A DNA stretch of 44,063 nucleotides from Parvibacter caecicola (lineage in GTDB: Bacteria > Actinomycetota > Coriobacteriia > Coriobacteriales > Eggerthellaceae). Shown one piece after another: positions 1 through 8,683 of the stretch; the stretch's first letter is position 1, and each line of letters begins with the position of its first letter. Location: contig NZ_QIBY01000018.1 in the NCBI RefSeq assembly GCF_003725335.1, positions 1 to 44,063 on the forward strand, read 5' to 3'. Below the pieces are notes generated by a model, which saw only the letters and a program-made list of their open reading frames with translations, had not been told where the DNA came from and did not search any database. Made by a program: the position numbers and the translations under genes.

Positions 1-32
1 CCCTGCCACCCCCCTTCTGCCTCCCCACCCAC

Positions 33-66
33 AAAAAAGCCCGCTCGCGAGGGGCGAGCGGGCTTT
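33..66 (-). terminator. Rho-independent terminator after pknB
   Basis: An 11-bp perfect stem (arms 38-48 and 54-64, loop 49-53) is followed on the minus strand by a run of six T (complement of 33-38). It lies 28 bases past the pknB stop and should end the whole fhaA-to-pknB transcript. Confidence 0.85.
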
Positions 67-93
67 GTCGGGCAGAGCATTCAGAAGCGGCGC

Positions 94-2160
94 CTATTCC
101 GATTGAGGATCTTGGCCTCCATCGCCTTCGCCACCTTCGCCGTCGTTGCCATTGCCGTTACCGTTGCCATTGTTGTCGCCAGAGGGGTCGGGCTGCTGGG
201 CCGGACCGCTGCTGATGGTGAGGTTCACCGTCTTGCCCGGTTCGAGCGCGGTGCCCGCATCGGGGTACTGGCGAATGACCGACCCACCGGGCACGGTATC
301 ACTGTTCTCGTACGTTACCGAATACTTGAACTCGGCGTTCTCTAGCGCCACAGCGGCGTCGCCCTCGGAGTAGCCCTTAACATCGGGCACGTTCTTGGTT
401 TCGGGTTTGTCGGGGCCAGTGGAGATGGTGATGGTGACAGTGGAGCCCTTTTTCACCTTTTCGCCGTCGGTGGGGGACTGGATCATCACGCAGCCCTCAT
501 CGGTGTTGGTGGAAGAGGCGGTTTGAGTTTTCACTTGGAAACCCAGCTTCTCCAGCTTGCTAGTGGCGGTGGCTTCGTCGTCGTCAATCACGTTGGGCAC
601 AGTAACGCTGTCGGGGCCCGAAGAAACGATGTAGGTGACGGTGTCGCCCTTCTTGATGGGGGTGCCCGCCTCGGGGGACTGCACGCAAATCATGCCTTCG
701 GCGATGTCGTCGGAGGCTTTCTCGCCGTTGGCCTGCAGCACGAAGCCGTACTGGGCGGCCAGGTTCTGGGCCTGGTCGGGTGTCATGTCGGTGATGGTGG
801 GCAGCTCGAAGGTTTCGGTGGCTTGGGTTACCGTAAGGTTCACGCGGCTGCCTTCGGGCGCTTGCTTGCCTCCCTCGGGATCTTGGCCGGTTACGGTGTT
901 GGGCTCCTGGGTGTCGTCGGTCACGCGATTCACGTTGCCCACCTCGAGGCCGGCGTCTTCCAGCGCTTTGGTGGCCGCGGCCAGCGATTGGCCGGTCACA
1001 TCGGGAACATCCACTTGCTTGGCGCTGCCGTTGGAAACGATGAACACAATGACACCGATAACCACCAGCGCTGCCACGATGGCTAGTGCGATGATGGGGC
1101 CTTTTTTGGGGCCTTCAGAGCTGTCGGCGCGATAGCTGTTGCGATTGCGACCGGCATCCACCGGCTTCATGGTTTGGGTGCCGGGGTTTCCGGCAGCGCC
1201 CTCTACGGCGGGCATCACCTGGGTGCCGTTTTCCGGCATGCGGTTCATGAGGTTGGTGGCGGCAGCGCCTCCCAGCATGGCGGTGGCAGCGGCCCCCATG
1301 CCGGCTACGGCAGCCAGGTTCACGGGGCGGCCGGCCAAATAGTCGTTCAGCGCCAGGCGCATATCGTTGGCGGTGGCGAAGCGCTCGGCGGGGTTCTTCG
1401 CCAGGGCGCACATGATGATGCTCTCCAGGCCAGGATCGATTTTGGGGTTGATGTCCCGCGGCGGCACCGGCATGTCTTTCACCTGCATCAGTGCCACGGA
1501 AACGGCATCGGGCCCGTCGAAGGGCAGCTTGCCGGTGGCGGCTTCGTATAGCACGATGCCCAGCGAGTAGATGTCGCTGGCGGAGGTGAGCTCTTTGCCT
1601 TGGGCCTGCTCGGGGGAGATGTAGTGGGCGGTGCCCAGCACCGAGGAGGTTTTCTGTTCCACGGAGTTCTTGGCGCGGGCGATGCCGAAGTCCATCACCT
1701 TCACGTTGCCGTCCGGCTGCACCATAATATTTTGCGGCTTGATGTCGCGGTGGATGATGTCCTGGTTGTGGGCAACAGTGAGCGCCTGGCACACCTGGGC
1801 ACCGATTTCTGCAACCTTGCGCTGGTTGATGGCGCCGCGCTGTTGAATAGCGGTTTTAAGGTCGGATCCGCGCACGAACTCCATCACGATGAAGTAGGTT
1901 TGGCCGTCCTGGCCCCAGTCGTACACGTTCACAATGTAGGGGCTCTGCAGGTTGGCAGCCGAAGCCGCCTCCTGGCGGAAGCGACGGGTGAAGTCGACGT
2001 CGGCAGCGTATTGGGGCAGCATCACCTTAACGGCCACCACGCGCCCCAGCACGTTATCAACGGCCCGGTATACCTCGGCCATACCTCCGATGCCGATGCG
2101 ATCTTTGATCTCGTACCGGCCGCTAAAGGTTCTTCCAGTCATAATGTCCTGCGCGGTCAC
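94..2160 (-). CDS. pknB: Ser/Thr protein kinase with four PASTA domains (PknB/PrkC type)
   Basis: Membrane receptor kinase that senses peptidoglycan or lipid II and phosphorylates cell-wall and division proteins. The cytoplasmic kinase domain (about residues 15-275) shows the glycine loop GIGGMAEVY, the ATP-binding lysine in VAVKVM, the catalytic loop HRDIKPQN and the DFG motif. One membrane segment lies near residues 353-375. Four PASTA repeats follow (about 380-655), each opening with a VPDV-, LPTI- or VPNV-like motif, and then an Asn/Gly/Glu-rich tail. The 688-residue length fits the family. The GTG start at 2160 is chosen because AAAGGAG sits just upstream; an internal ATG at codon 7 is the alternative. 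It is the last gene of the fhaA operon and may also have its own promoter (2227-2257). No second PknA-type kinase is present, unlike the mycobacterial arrangement. Confidence 0.96.
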   Translation of the reverse strand: MTAQDIMTGRTFSGRYEIKDRIGIGGMAEVYRAVDNVLGRVVAVKVMLPQYAADVDFTRRFRQEAASAANLQSPYIVNVYDWGQDGQTYFIVMEFVRGSDLKTAIQQRGAINQRKVAEIGAQVCQALTVAHNQDIIHRDIKPQNIMVQPDGNVKVMDFGIARAKNSVEQKTSSVLGTAHYISPEQAQGKELTSASDIYSLGIVLYEAATGKLPFDGPDAVSVALMQVKDMPVPPRDINPKIDPGLESIIMCALAKNPAERFATANDMRLALNDYLAGRPVNLAAVAGMGAAATAMLGGAAATNLMNRMPENGTQVMPAVEGAAGNPGTQTMKPVDAGRNRNSYRADSSEGPKKGPIIALAIVAALVVIGVIVFIVSNGSAKQVDVPDVTGQSLAAATKALEDAGLEVGNVNRVTDDTQEPNTVTGQDPEGGKQAPEGSRVNLTVTQATETFELPTITDMTPDQAQNLAAQYGFVLQANGEKASDDIAEGMICVQSPEAGTPIKKGDTVTYIVSSGPDSVTVPNVIDDDEATATSKLEKLGFQVKTQTASSTNTDEGCVMIQSPTDGEKVKKGSTVTITISTGPDKPETKNVPDVKGYSEGDAAVALENAEFKYSVTYENSDTVPGGSVIRQYPDAGTALEPGKTVNLTISSGPAQQPDPSGDNNGNGNGNGNDGEGGEGDGGQDPQSE

Positions 2161-2226
2161 TTTAGCTCCTTTGCCACATAGCTAGTTCGTTTTGCTGCTG
2201 CATTTTCAATGTAGACAAGTATCCGA

Positions 2227-2257
2227 ATTGTACTAGATGCCTGTCGGTTTTTGTCCA
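2227..2257 (-). promoter_or_regulatory. Possible internal promoter for pknB
   Basis: On the minus strand TGGACA (2252-2257) and TACAAT (2227-2232) are separated by 19 bases in the 126-base gap between the rodA-pbpA stop and the pknB start. The spacing is longer than ideal, so this is tentative. Confidence 0.35.
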
Positions 2258-2286
2258 GTTCCTCATCAACATGTAACCCCAACGCC

Positions 2287-5049
2287 CTACAGAAGCCCGT
2301 AAAGGGCCAGCGAGGTTTCCAGAACGTCCTTCGCCTTGTAGGCGGCGATGGAGTTTTCGCCCTTCTCGATGACGATGGCCACCACCACTTGCGGGTTGTC
2401 GGCCGGTGCCATCCCCACGAACCACATGTTGGTGGTGCCGTCACCGTTTTCCGCCGTGCCGGTTTTGCCCGCCACTTCAACGCCGTTGATGGCCGCTGGG
2501 TAGCCGGTGCCGTTGGTTACCACGCCCAGCATGGCGTCGCGCACCTGCTGCGCCGTTTGGGCGGAAGTGGCCTGTTTGAACACCGTGGGGGTGGGGGAGA
2601 AGCTGCGCTCGCCGTTGGCGTTGTAAATGCCGTCCACCAGATACGGGGTCATGATGGTGCCGTTGTTGGCGATGGCACATCCGGTCAAGGCCATTTCCAG
2701 CACGGTCGCCTGGGGCCCGGCGGGGCTTTCGTGCTCGCCCACCGGCTCGCCGCAGGCGGCCCAGGCGGTTTCCCAGGTGGTCATTTCGGAAGGCACCGGC
2801 ATCAGCGATTTCGCCAGCGGCAAGGTGAAGTTGGGGTTGCCGTTGAAGCCGAAGCTTTCGGCGGCGGTTACTAGCCGCTCGGCCCCCAACTGCTCGCCCA
2901 CCTGGCCAAACACCGTGTTGGAGGATACCTCCAACGCCCGGGCCAACGTGATGTTGCCGTAGGCGATGTCGCGGGCATTGGTTACGTCAGCGTTGCCGAT
3001 GTCGATGGAGGCGGGGCTGTCGTAGGTGCTGTCCAGGGTGGCCACGCCGTCTTCCAGCGCGGCGGTGAGCGAAACTATCTTGAAGGTGGAGCCGGGGGCG
3101 TACAGCGCCTGGGTTGCGCGGTTGAACAGGGCCGACGAATCGGAGCTGTTGGTGGCCGCATCGGAGAGCAACCTCTCGAAGTCGGCGGCGTCGTAGGTGG
3201 GGGCGCTGGCAAGCCCCAGCATCGCACCGGTTTTCGGGTCTATCACCACACAGGCGCCCACGTTGCCTTCCAGGGCGTCTTGGGCCGCTTGCTGGATTTT
3301 CGAGTTGATGGTGAGGGTTACGTCGTTGCCGGGGTTGCCCACGCCCGCCAGCATGTTCAGGGCGTCGCTCCAGGTGGCGAAGTCTTGGTTGCCCTGCAGG
3401 GTTTCGTTGTAGGCAGCCTCGATGCCGGCGGTGCCGTACTGCTGCGATGCGTAGCCTACGATGTGGGATGCCAGCGTGCCAGCCGGGTACACCCGCTGGA
3501 AGTGGCCGTTCTCCTCGATGGATTGTGCCAGCACCACGCCGTCGTAGGTGGAAATGGTGCCCCGTTCCGCTTCCGCTTGCTTGGCCAGGGTATGGCCGTT
3601 GCCGGGCATCTGCTGAATGTTGTCGGCGTTGATTACCATCCACCAAGTGAGGTTGGCCACCAGTGCCACGAAGAGAAGCGACAGGAAAATCATGGTGGCA
3701 GTGAGCCGCTTGCCCAGCGCCACGCGTCCCAGTACGCTGTTGGAGGAAATGCTGCCGGTGGTTTGCATCAGCTCCTGCGTACTGCCGGGGCCCTCGTCGC
3801 CGCAGCGCAGCAGGATGCCCACGATGATGAAGCTGGAGAGCAGCGAAGAGCCGCCTTGGGCGATGAAGGGCAAGGTGATGCCGGTGAGGGGGATGAGGTC
3901 GGTGATGCCGCCCACGATGATGAAGGCCTGCAGCACGATGACCGAGGTGAGGCCTACGGCGATCAGCGAGCTGACGTCGCTTTTCGCCCGCGCCGCCACC
4001 ACCATGCCGCGGATGGCGAATGACAGGTACAAAAGCAGGATGCCGGCGGCCCCCAAAAGCCCCGATTCCTCGGCGATGACGGCGAAGATGGCGTCGTTGT
4101 AGGCGTAGGGGATGGGGATGTCGGCCCCCAGCCCGCGGCCGATACCGGTGCCGAACATGCCGCCGTCGGCGATGGAGAACAGGCACTGAGCCAGCTGGTA
4201 GCTAGTGTTCTGGGCATCGGCGAAGGGGTCCATCCAAATGCTCACGCGCAGCTGCACGTGGGAGAACAGCCCGTACAGGGCAACGGCGGCCACGGCAGCC
4301 ATCAAAAGCCCGGTAACCACGTACAGCTTCTTGCCGGTGGCGCAGTACAGCATCACCAAAAATACCGCGAACAGCACCAGCGCCAGCCCCAGGTCTTTCT
4401 CCAGCACTACCACCATGAAGGCCAAAAGCCACATGACCACCATGGGCATCAGGGTGCGCAGATCGGGTAGCCAGAAGGGGCCCACCCGCCAGGTGAACAC
4501 CGACAGCAGCTCGCGGTTTAGGGCCAGGTAGCCTGCCAAAAACAGCACGATGCAGATTTTCGCCAGCTCGCCCGGCTGGAAGGAGAAGCTGCCCACCCGC
4601 AGCCACAGGCGGCTGCCGTTGATTTCGGTGCCGACAACCGGCAGCATGGGGGAGAGCAGCAGCAAGATGCCCAGCAGCACCAGTACATATTTATATTGGG
4701 CCAGCCGGTCGATGTTTTTCAGGAACACTAGCACCAGCACCATGCAGGCAATGCCGGCGTACAGCCACATCAACTGACGCACCGCCATGTCGGGCACGAT
4801 GCGGGTTACAAATGCGATGCCGATGGTGGAAAGCGCGAAGGTGATGGGCAGGATGGCCGGGTCGGCCGCCGGAGCGAAGATGCGCACGGCGATGTGGGCC
4901 ACCAGGAATGCCCCGAAAATACCCAGGGGCACTGCGAGGTTTTCCACCGTCACCACCATGCCGTCGTGAATGAGCAGCATGGCGAACAGCACAATTACCA
5001 GGGGCGCTGCGATAACCAGCAGCAGTAGTTCAAGGTTGCGGCGGGTCAC
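2287..5049 (-). CDS. RodA-PBP2 fusion: SEDS glycosyltransferase joined to class B penicillin-binding transpeptidase
   Basis: One 920-residue reading frame holds two enzymes that are normally separate genes (rodA and pbpA). Residues 1 to about 415 are a polytopic SEDS domain. It has the WMDPFAD loop with the conserved aspartate and the YNDAIFAVIAEE segment, and it would polymerise lipid II. A linker of about 30 residues and one membrane segment (about 446-470) lead into a class B PBP. That part has a dimerisation region, the nucleophile motif STFK near residue 650, SSN near 708 and KTG near 860. The frame is open throughout, with no internal stop. The GTG start at 5049 overlaps the pstP stop (GTGA), which suggests translational coupling. 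Context between pstP and pknB matches where rodA and pbpA sit in other actinobacteria. The fusion is seen directly; one-chain elongation synthase function is inference. Confidence 0.95.
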   Translation of the reverse strand: MTRRNLELLLLVIAAPLVIVLFAMLLIHDGMVVTVENLAVPLGIFGAFLVAHIAVRIFAPAADPAILPITFALSTIGIAFVTRIVPDMAVRQLMWLYAGIACMVLVLVFLKNIDRLAQYKYVLVLLGILLLLSPMLPVVGTEINGSRLWLRVGSFSFQPGELAKICIVLFLAGYLALNRELLSVFTWRVGPFWLPDLRTLMPMVVMWLLAFMVVVLEKDLGLALVLFAVFLVMLYCATGKKLYVVTGLLMAAVAAVALYGLFSHVQLRVSIWMDPFADAQNTSYQLAQCLFSIADGGMFGTGIGRGLGADIPIPYAYNDAIFAVIAEESGLLGAAGILLLYLSFAIRGMVVAARAKSDVSSLIAVGLTSVIVLQAFIIVGGITDLIPLTGITLPFIAQGGSSLLSSFIIVGILLRCGDEGPGSTQELMQTTGSISSNSVLGRVALGKRLTATMIFLSLLFVALVANLTWWMVINADNIQQMPGNGHTLAKQAEAERGTISTYDGVVLAQSIEENGHFQRVYPAGTLASHIVGYASQQYGTAGIEAAYNETLQGNQDFATWSDALNMLAGVGNPGNDVTLTINSKIQQAAQDALEGNVGACVVIDPKTGAMLGLASAPTYDAADFERLLSDAATNSSDSSALFNRATQALYAPGSTFKIVSLTAALEDGVATLDSTYDSPASIDIGNADVTNARDIAYGNITLARALEVSSNTVFGQVGEQLGAERLVTAAESFGFNGNPNFTLPLAKSLMPVPSEMTTWETAWAACGEPVGEHESPAGPQATVLEMALTGCAIANNGTIMTPYLVDGIYNANGERSFSPTPTVFKQATSAQTAQQVRDAMLGVVTNGTGYPAAINGVEVAGKTGTAENGDGTTNMWFVGMAPADNPQVVVAIVIEKGENSIAAYKAKDVLETSLALYGLL

Positions 5050-6350
5050 TGGGCATCGCCGCCTTCAGCGGGGGCGGGGCCGGCAGATGCGCCGCTGTTG
5101 GAAGAAGTGCCGTCGTCAGCGGTGTCTGCGGGTGCGGCGCCCTCGTTTTGGCTTGCGCCTGCGCTGGCTCCGCCGTTCTCGTTTTCGTCGCCTTCGCCGC
5201 CACTGGCTTTGTCGCCCTGGGCCTTTGCCGCCTTCGCCGCTTCGGCCGCGCTTTGCTGGTCGACCTGCTGCTGTTGCTGGGCGGCAATCTCGTCTCGGTA
5301 CGACTGCACCAGCGCTTCGGCCGCCTCCACGCCGTCGGCTTTAATGCCGTCGGTGCGCAGACGGTTGGCCACCCCTGGCTGCAGATCGCCTACGTTCACG
5401 TCGGTCAAGTCGTACAGATGGGAGGCGGAAATGCCGAACATTTCCCCCTGGAGCCCCTGGTAGATGGCCACGCGGCCGTCTTGCTCCACCAGGTAGGCGG
5501 AATGGTTGTTCGCAAACGAGAAGCCGTACACCGCTGCGGCGATGATGGCCGCCAGCAGCGCCAGGATGAAGATGGCGGTGATGCGGGTGCGGCGGGTGAG
5601 CTTGCGGCGGCGCACTTCGGTGAAGCCGGTGACATCGGCCACGATCACGGTCACGTTGTCGTAGCCGCCGGCGGCGATGGCGGCGTTCACCAGCTGCCGC
5701 GCGCACAGTTGCGGGTCGGGGGTGCGGGCCAGAAGCTGGGCAATTTCCTCGTCGGAAAGCATGGTGGTAAGGCCGTCCGAACAGATGAGCAGCCGGTCGC
5801 CCGGGTTCACGTCCAGCTCGAACAAGTCCGGCAGCATGCGAGGGTCGCTGCCCAGGGCGCGGGTGATCACTGAGCGCTGCGGGTGCACCTTCGCTTCTTC
5901 TTTGGTGATATGGCCCGCCTCGATGAGGTCGGCCATCAGGGAATGGTCGCGGGTGAGCTGCTGCAACCGCCCCTTCGACAGCAGGTAAGCGCGGGAATCG
6001 CCCACCTGGGCCAGCACCAACCGCTCGCCCTCCAGAATTGCGGCGGTGCAGGTGGTGCCCATGCCCTCGCGGCCGCGGCCCTCTTTGGCGGCCCGGATGA
6101 TGGCCAGGTTCGCCTCTTCCACGGCGCGCCCCAGCTCTTCCACGTCGGCATGGGCCGGTGCGCGGTTCTCAATTACGCGCACGGCTATTTCGCTGGCCAC
6201 CTCGCCGGCCGCATGGCCGCCCATGCCGTCGCACACCACGTACAGCGGGGGCGCCACCACCAGCGAATCCTCGTTGTGGTCGCGCACGCAGCCCACGTCG
6301 GTGCGGCTGCCAAACGTAGTGGCGGCAATTTTGCGTTTCAGGGAAGCCAT
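5046..6350 (-). CDS. pstP: PP2C-family Ser/Thr protein phosphatase, membrane anchored
   Basis: Removes phosphates placed by PASTA-type kinases, so it is the counterpart of PknB. The PP2C domain (about residues 10-245) carries the metal-binding motifs RDHNEDS, CDGMGGHAAGE, GDSRAYL, CSDGLT and GGYDNVT. One membrane segment lies at about 257-280. A 150-residue outer part follows, with a Gln-rich stretch and an Ala/Gly/Glu/Ser-rich low-complexity end. The ATG at 6350 shares one base with the fhaB stop (TAATG), and the 3' end overlaps the rodA-pbpA start by four bases. Tight coupling of phosphatase, synthase and kinase genes supports a common regulatory role. The 434-residue length is slightly short of common PstP proteins, and the difference lies in the external tail. 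Confidence 0.94.
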   Translation of the reverse strand: MASLKRKIAATTFGSRTDVGCVRDHNEDSLVVAPPLYVVCDGMGGHAAGEVASEIAVRVIENRAPAHADVEELGRAVEEANLAIIRAAKEGRGREGMGTTCTAAILEGERLVLAQVGDSRAYLLSKGRLQQLTRDHSLMADLIEAGHITKEEAKVHPQRSVITRALGSDPRMLPDLFELDVNPGDRLLICSDGLTTMLSDEEIAQLLARTPDPQLCARQLVNAAIAAGGYDNVTVIVADVTGFTEVRRRKLTRRTRITAIFILALLAAIIAAAVYGFSFANNHSAYLVEQDGRVAIYQGLQGEMFGISASHLYDLTDVNVGDLQPGVANRLRTDGIKADGVEAAEALVQSYRDEIAAQQQQQVDQQSAAEAAKAAKAQGDKASGGEGDENENGGASAGASQNEGAAPADTADDGTSSNSGASAGPAPAEGGDAQ

Positions 6351-6763
6351 TATTGGTACCTCACGCGGATGGCCACGTCGCCCACGGTAACCACGTCGCG
6401 ATCGTGCAGCACGGTGGGTCCTTCGATGCGCTGGCCGTTAACATAGGTGCCGTTTTTCGACCCCAGGTCTTCCACGAACAGGTTTTGGCCCATCAGCTGG
6501 AACTTCGCATGGCGCCCGGACACGTAGCCGGCACCGATTACGATGTCGGCCCCGGGAGTGCGGCCCACAATCACCTCGCCGCGCACGTTGATGGAAAGGC
6601 CGCGCAGCTCTTTGGGGCCGCGCTCCACCGAAAGCGTCCAGGTGCGCTCTTTCTTCCGCTGCCCCTTCACCAGACCAATGCCGGTGCGCATGATGGCGAA
6701 CAGGAACAGGTACAGCAGCGCCACGAACAGAAGTCGGGCAATTAGCAGAACTACATCGATCAC
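6350..6763 (-). CDS. fhaB: Membrane-anchored FHA-domain protein (FhaB/FipA-like)
   Basis: A 137-residue phosphothreonine reader. An N-terminal membrane segment (about 3-25) is followed by an FHA domain (about 65-130) with the motifs VGRTPGADI, SGRHAKF and LGSKNGTYVNG, which carry the phosphopeptide-binding Arg, Ser, His and Asn. In mycobacteria the equivalent protein recruits division and wall enzymes after PknB phosphorylation; the same role here is inferred from family and position. The GTG start at 6763 is supported by AAGGGAG about nine bases upstream; no in-frame ATG fits better. Its stop overlaps the pstP start by one base. Confidence 0.92.
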   Translation of the reverse strand: MIDVVLLIARLLFVALLYLFLFAIMRTGIGLVKGQRKKERTWTLSVERGPKELRGLSINVRGEVIVGRTPGADIVIGAGYVSGRHAKFQLMGQNLFVEDLGSKNGTYVNGQRIEGPTVLHDRDVVTVGDVAIRVRYQ

Positions 6764-6817
6764 CGGTTGGTCTCCCTTGTCTTGGTTAAGTGCTGCATGT
6801 GGGCGGGTGAGGCGGGG

Positions 6818-7684
6818 TTAAATCAGTTGGAACTCTATGTCGGTAATGCCTAAGGTTATGCGGTCGGCGTCGTTGAGAGCGGTGGATTTTATCTTGCGCC
6901 CGTTCACGAAGGTGCCGTTCATGGAACCCAGGTCGGTGAGGGTCCAGTGGTTGTTGCCCATGTTGCGGATTTCGGCGTGGTGGCGCGAGATGTTGATGTC
7001 TTGCAAAACGATGTCGTTGTTGTTCTCGCGGCCGATGGTCATGCTATCGGAATCCAGCAGGAAGGCCTGGTCGTGGGTGATGTCGTAGAGATAGGGGGTC
7101 AGCTGGCCCAGGTTGGACTGGGGGCCGGTGCCCATCTGGAAGTTCTCGGTGGCGTCAGGGGCGCCTTCGTAGGCCGGTTGTTGGCCGTAGGGGTTGGCGC
7201 CAGTGGGGCGCACGGGCACGTAACCGGGGGCCGGTGCGGGCGCGGGGGCCGGGGCGGGGGCGCCCGCCAGGCCATAGCGCTCCATCTCCTCTTGGCGCAG
7301 CTTCGCCACCAGGGGTGCGGCCACCATTTCCGACTGAATGGTGAACTTGCCGTGCTTCAGCTCGTCATCCACCATAAAGCGCACCAGCGGCTGGCCGTCC
7401 ATGATCAACCCGTGCTCGGCGGCTTTGGCGGAGAGGTAGGTTTCGGTTTCGCCCGCCAGCGTGGGGTAGTAGCCGAACAGGCGGGCGTCGTCATCGGCGT
7501 TCACGAACACCGTGTACAGCGTGGGGGCGTACTCCTTGCCGGCGCCCACCATGCGCTCGCGGCGCATCTGCTTCTCGGCCCGCTTCGCAATTTGAACGGG
7601 GGAGAGGGGCGTGCCCCCCATTTTGTTGGCGGCGCCTTCCACCGTGTCTTCCATTTTTCCTTCGAATTTCGAAAGAAGGCCCAT
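6818..7684 (-). CDS. fhaA: DUF3662 and FHA-domain protein (FhaA)
   Basis: A 288-residue soluble adaptor and first gene of the cell-wall signalling operon. The N-terminal DUF3662 domain covers about residues 1-125. A hinge of alternating Ala and Pro plus Gly (about 140-165) joins it to a C-terminal FHA domain (about 205-285) with IGRENNNDIVL, SRHHAEI and LGSMNGTFVNG. In mycobacteria FhaA binds phosphorylated PknB and the lipid II flippase MurJ; the role here is inferred from that family. The ATG at 7684 has AAGGAG seven bases upstream. The gap to fhaB is 54 bases. The operon promoter must lie in 7685-8036, but no convincing -35/-10 pair was found. Confidence 0.93.
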   Translation of the reverse strand: MGLLSKFEGKMEDTVEGAANKMGGTPLSPVQIAKRAEKQMRRERMVGAGKEYAPTLYTVFVNADDDARLFGYYPTLAGETETYLSAKAAEHGLIMDGQPLVRFMVDDELKHGKFTIQSEMVAAPLVAKLRQEEMERYGLAGAPAPAPAPAPAPGYVPVRPTGANPYGQQPAYEGAPDATENFQMGTGPQSNLGQLTPYLYDITHDQAFLLDSDSMTIGRENNNDIVLQDINISRHHAEIRNMGNNHWTLTDLGSMNGTFVNGRKIKSTALNDADRITLGITDIEFQLI

Positions 7685-7885
7685 GAGTTCTCCTTGCGCT
7701 GCTGTTTCCGTACACGAGCCGCCTGCGCTCAGCCTGAAACGGGGCTGGGCCCACGGCGGGCATTATTTTCCTATTGTCATGTTCCCATAATAAATGACCT
7801 GCGGCCCGTGCGCTGCGGTTTCCTTTACTCAATTGGCATTTCTTACGATTATTTAAGGTTGATGGCTGCCGCGGCCCGCGCGTTG

Positions 7886-7938
7886 CCCCTGGCCCACGGC
7901 CCCGCGCTAGGGCCCCTGGCCCGCAGCCTCGCGCTAGG
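7886..7938. repeat. Two-copy tandem repeat, 26-27 bp unit
   Basis: Units 7886-7912 and 7913-7938 share CCCCTGGCCC and CGCGCTAGG, with about three differences between copies. No function is visible. Confidence 0.6.
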
Positions 7939-8036
7939 ATCTTTTGCCCCGTCCGCGCGAATGTCTCCCCACGGCCCCCCGCCCCGTCCGTCGCCCCTGC
8001 CTCCTGGCCCTGCCCCTTTCCCCCTTTTCGACCATT

Positions 8037-8062
8037 GCCCGGATTAGGGCGCTAGTCCGGGC
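8037..8062. repeat. Palindromic element A1 of the 8037-8277 array
   Basis: A 26-bp imperfect palindrome with arms GCCCGGA and TCCGGGC around TTAGGGCGCTAG. It shares its central part with A2 (8191-8216). Confidence 0.75.
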
Positions 8063-8097
8063 AACCATCTCGTTCGCAGTCCTTCGACCATCTCCGT

Positions 8098-8123
8098 GGC
8101 CGGACTAGGCGCTTAATCCTGCC
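8098..8123. repeat. Palindromic element B1 of the 8037-8277 array
   Basis: A 26-bp imperfect palindrome around TAGGCGCTTA with outer arms GGCCGGA and TCCTGCC. It begins 61 bases after A1 and shares the upstream CCGTGGCCGGA with B2. Confidence 0.75.
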
Positions 8124-8190
8124 ATGGGTCTGAACTGGGAAAACGGATAAAAATGACAGAAAATACCAGGTCAGAGCCTTGAGAGGTGCT

Positions 8191-8216
8191 GGCTGGATTT
8201 GGGCGCTAATCCGGCC
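8191..8216. repeat. Palindromic element A2 of the 8037-8277 array
   Basis: A 26-bp imperfect palindrome with GGCTGGA and TCCGGCC arms and centre TTTGGGCGCTAA, close to A1. It begins 93 bases after B1. Confidence 0.75.
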
Positions 8217-8251
8217 AAAGCTTTGCTTACGAGGTTTTTGAGCGGTCCCGT

Positions 8252-8277
8252 GGCCGGAGTAGGCGTCTAGTCCGGCC
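8252..8277. repeat. Palindromic element B2 of the 8037-8277 array
   Basis: A 26-bp imperfect palindrome with perfect GGCCGGA and TCCGGCC arms and centre GTAGGCGTCTAG, close to B1. It begins 61 bases after A2, the same offset as A1 to B1. A shorter related palindrome (GGCCGG and CCGGCC arms) may follow at 8288-8305. Confidence 0.75.
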
Positions 8278-8683
8278 AGGGCCCTTTGGCCGGGATCGTC
8301 CGGCCGTTACCCCGCGGCTTGGTTTGCGCCTCCGCAGCCCGACTGCGCCCCGCGGCGCTCCGCATCCTAGCTGTGCCTTGTGGCGCCCCCGCGTCCTGGG
8401 TGCCCTCGCGGCCGCATCGCGTGTCGCGTGCGTGTCGCGCCTTGCCCCTGCGTCCGCGCTGCCCCCGCAGCACCTCCTGCACCCGTGTTGCGCCACGTCT
8501 TTGCACCCTGCGCTTGCGGGGCCTTCGGGGTGGAGTATCTGCGATGCGGGAAAAATGTCCCCCAGAGCGGGGGCAAGTCTGGTTTAATGATTTCCTCACA
8601 TTTTGCTTAGGAGATTATTGCAAGAGACGCCTGGCAGGTTTGCCCCGGTTTGTGTTCGCCGCGTTCCCGAGGAGGTTGCGCCC

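Larger units (their letters stand above)
7685..8683. other. Gene-free 1-kb region between fhaA and the GNAT gene
   Basis: No frame here shows recognisable protein, and the open frames have no ribosome binding site and odd composition. The first 170 bases must hold the fhaA promoter. Bases 7886-7938 contain two near-identical 26-27 bp tandem units ending in GCGCTAGG. The + strand then becomes strongly C/T-rich (about 7940-8030). The palindrome array follows (8037-8277), then more GC-rich sequence with no clear feature up to a short hairpin of CCCCC and GGGGG at 8559-8573. I looked for RNase P RNA, tmRNA and SRP RNA cores and saw none. Confidence 0.6.

Noticed and set aside
6947-8047. 366-residue open frame on + opposite fhaA
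   Set aside because: Antisense to a clear FHA protein; His/Gly/Val-rich shadow translation with no motif and no ribosome site.
7685-8683. RNase P RNA, tmRNA or SRP RNA gene in the long gap
   Set aside because: None of the conserved core sequences of these RNAs could be found on either strand.
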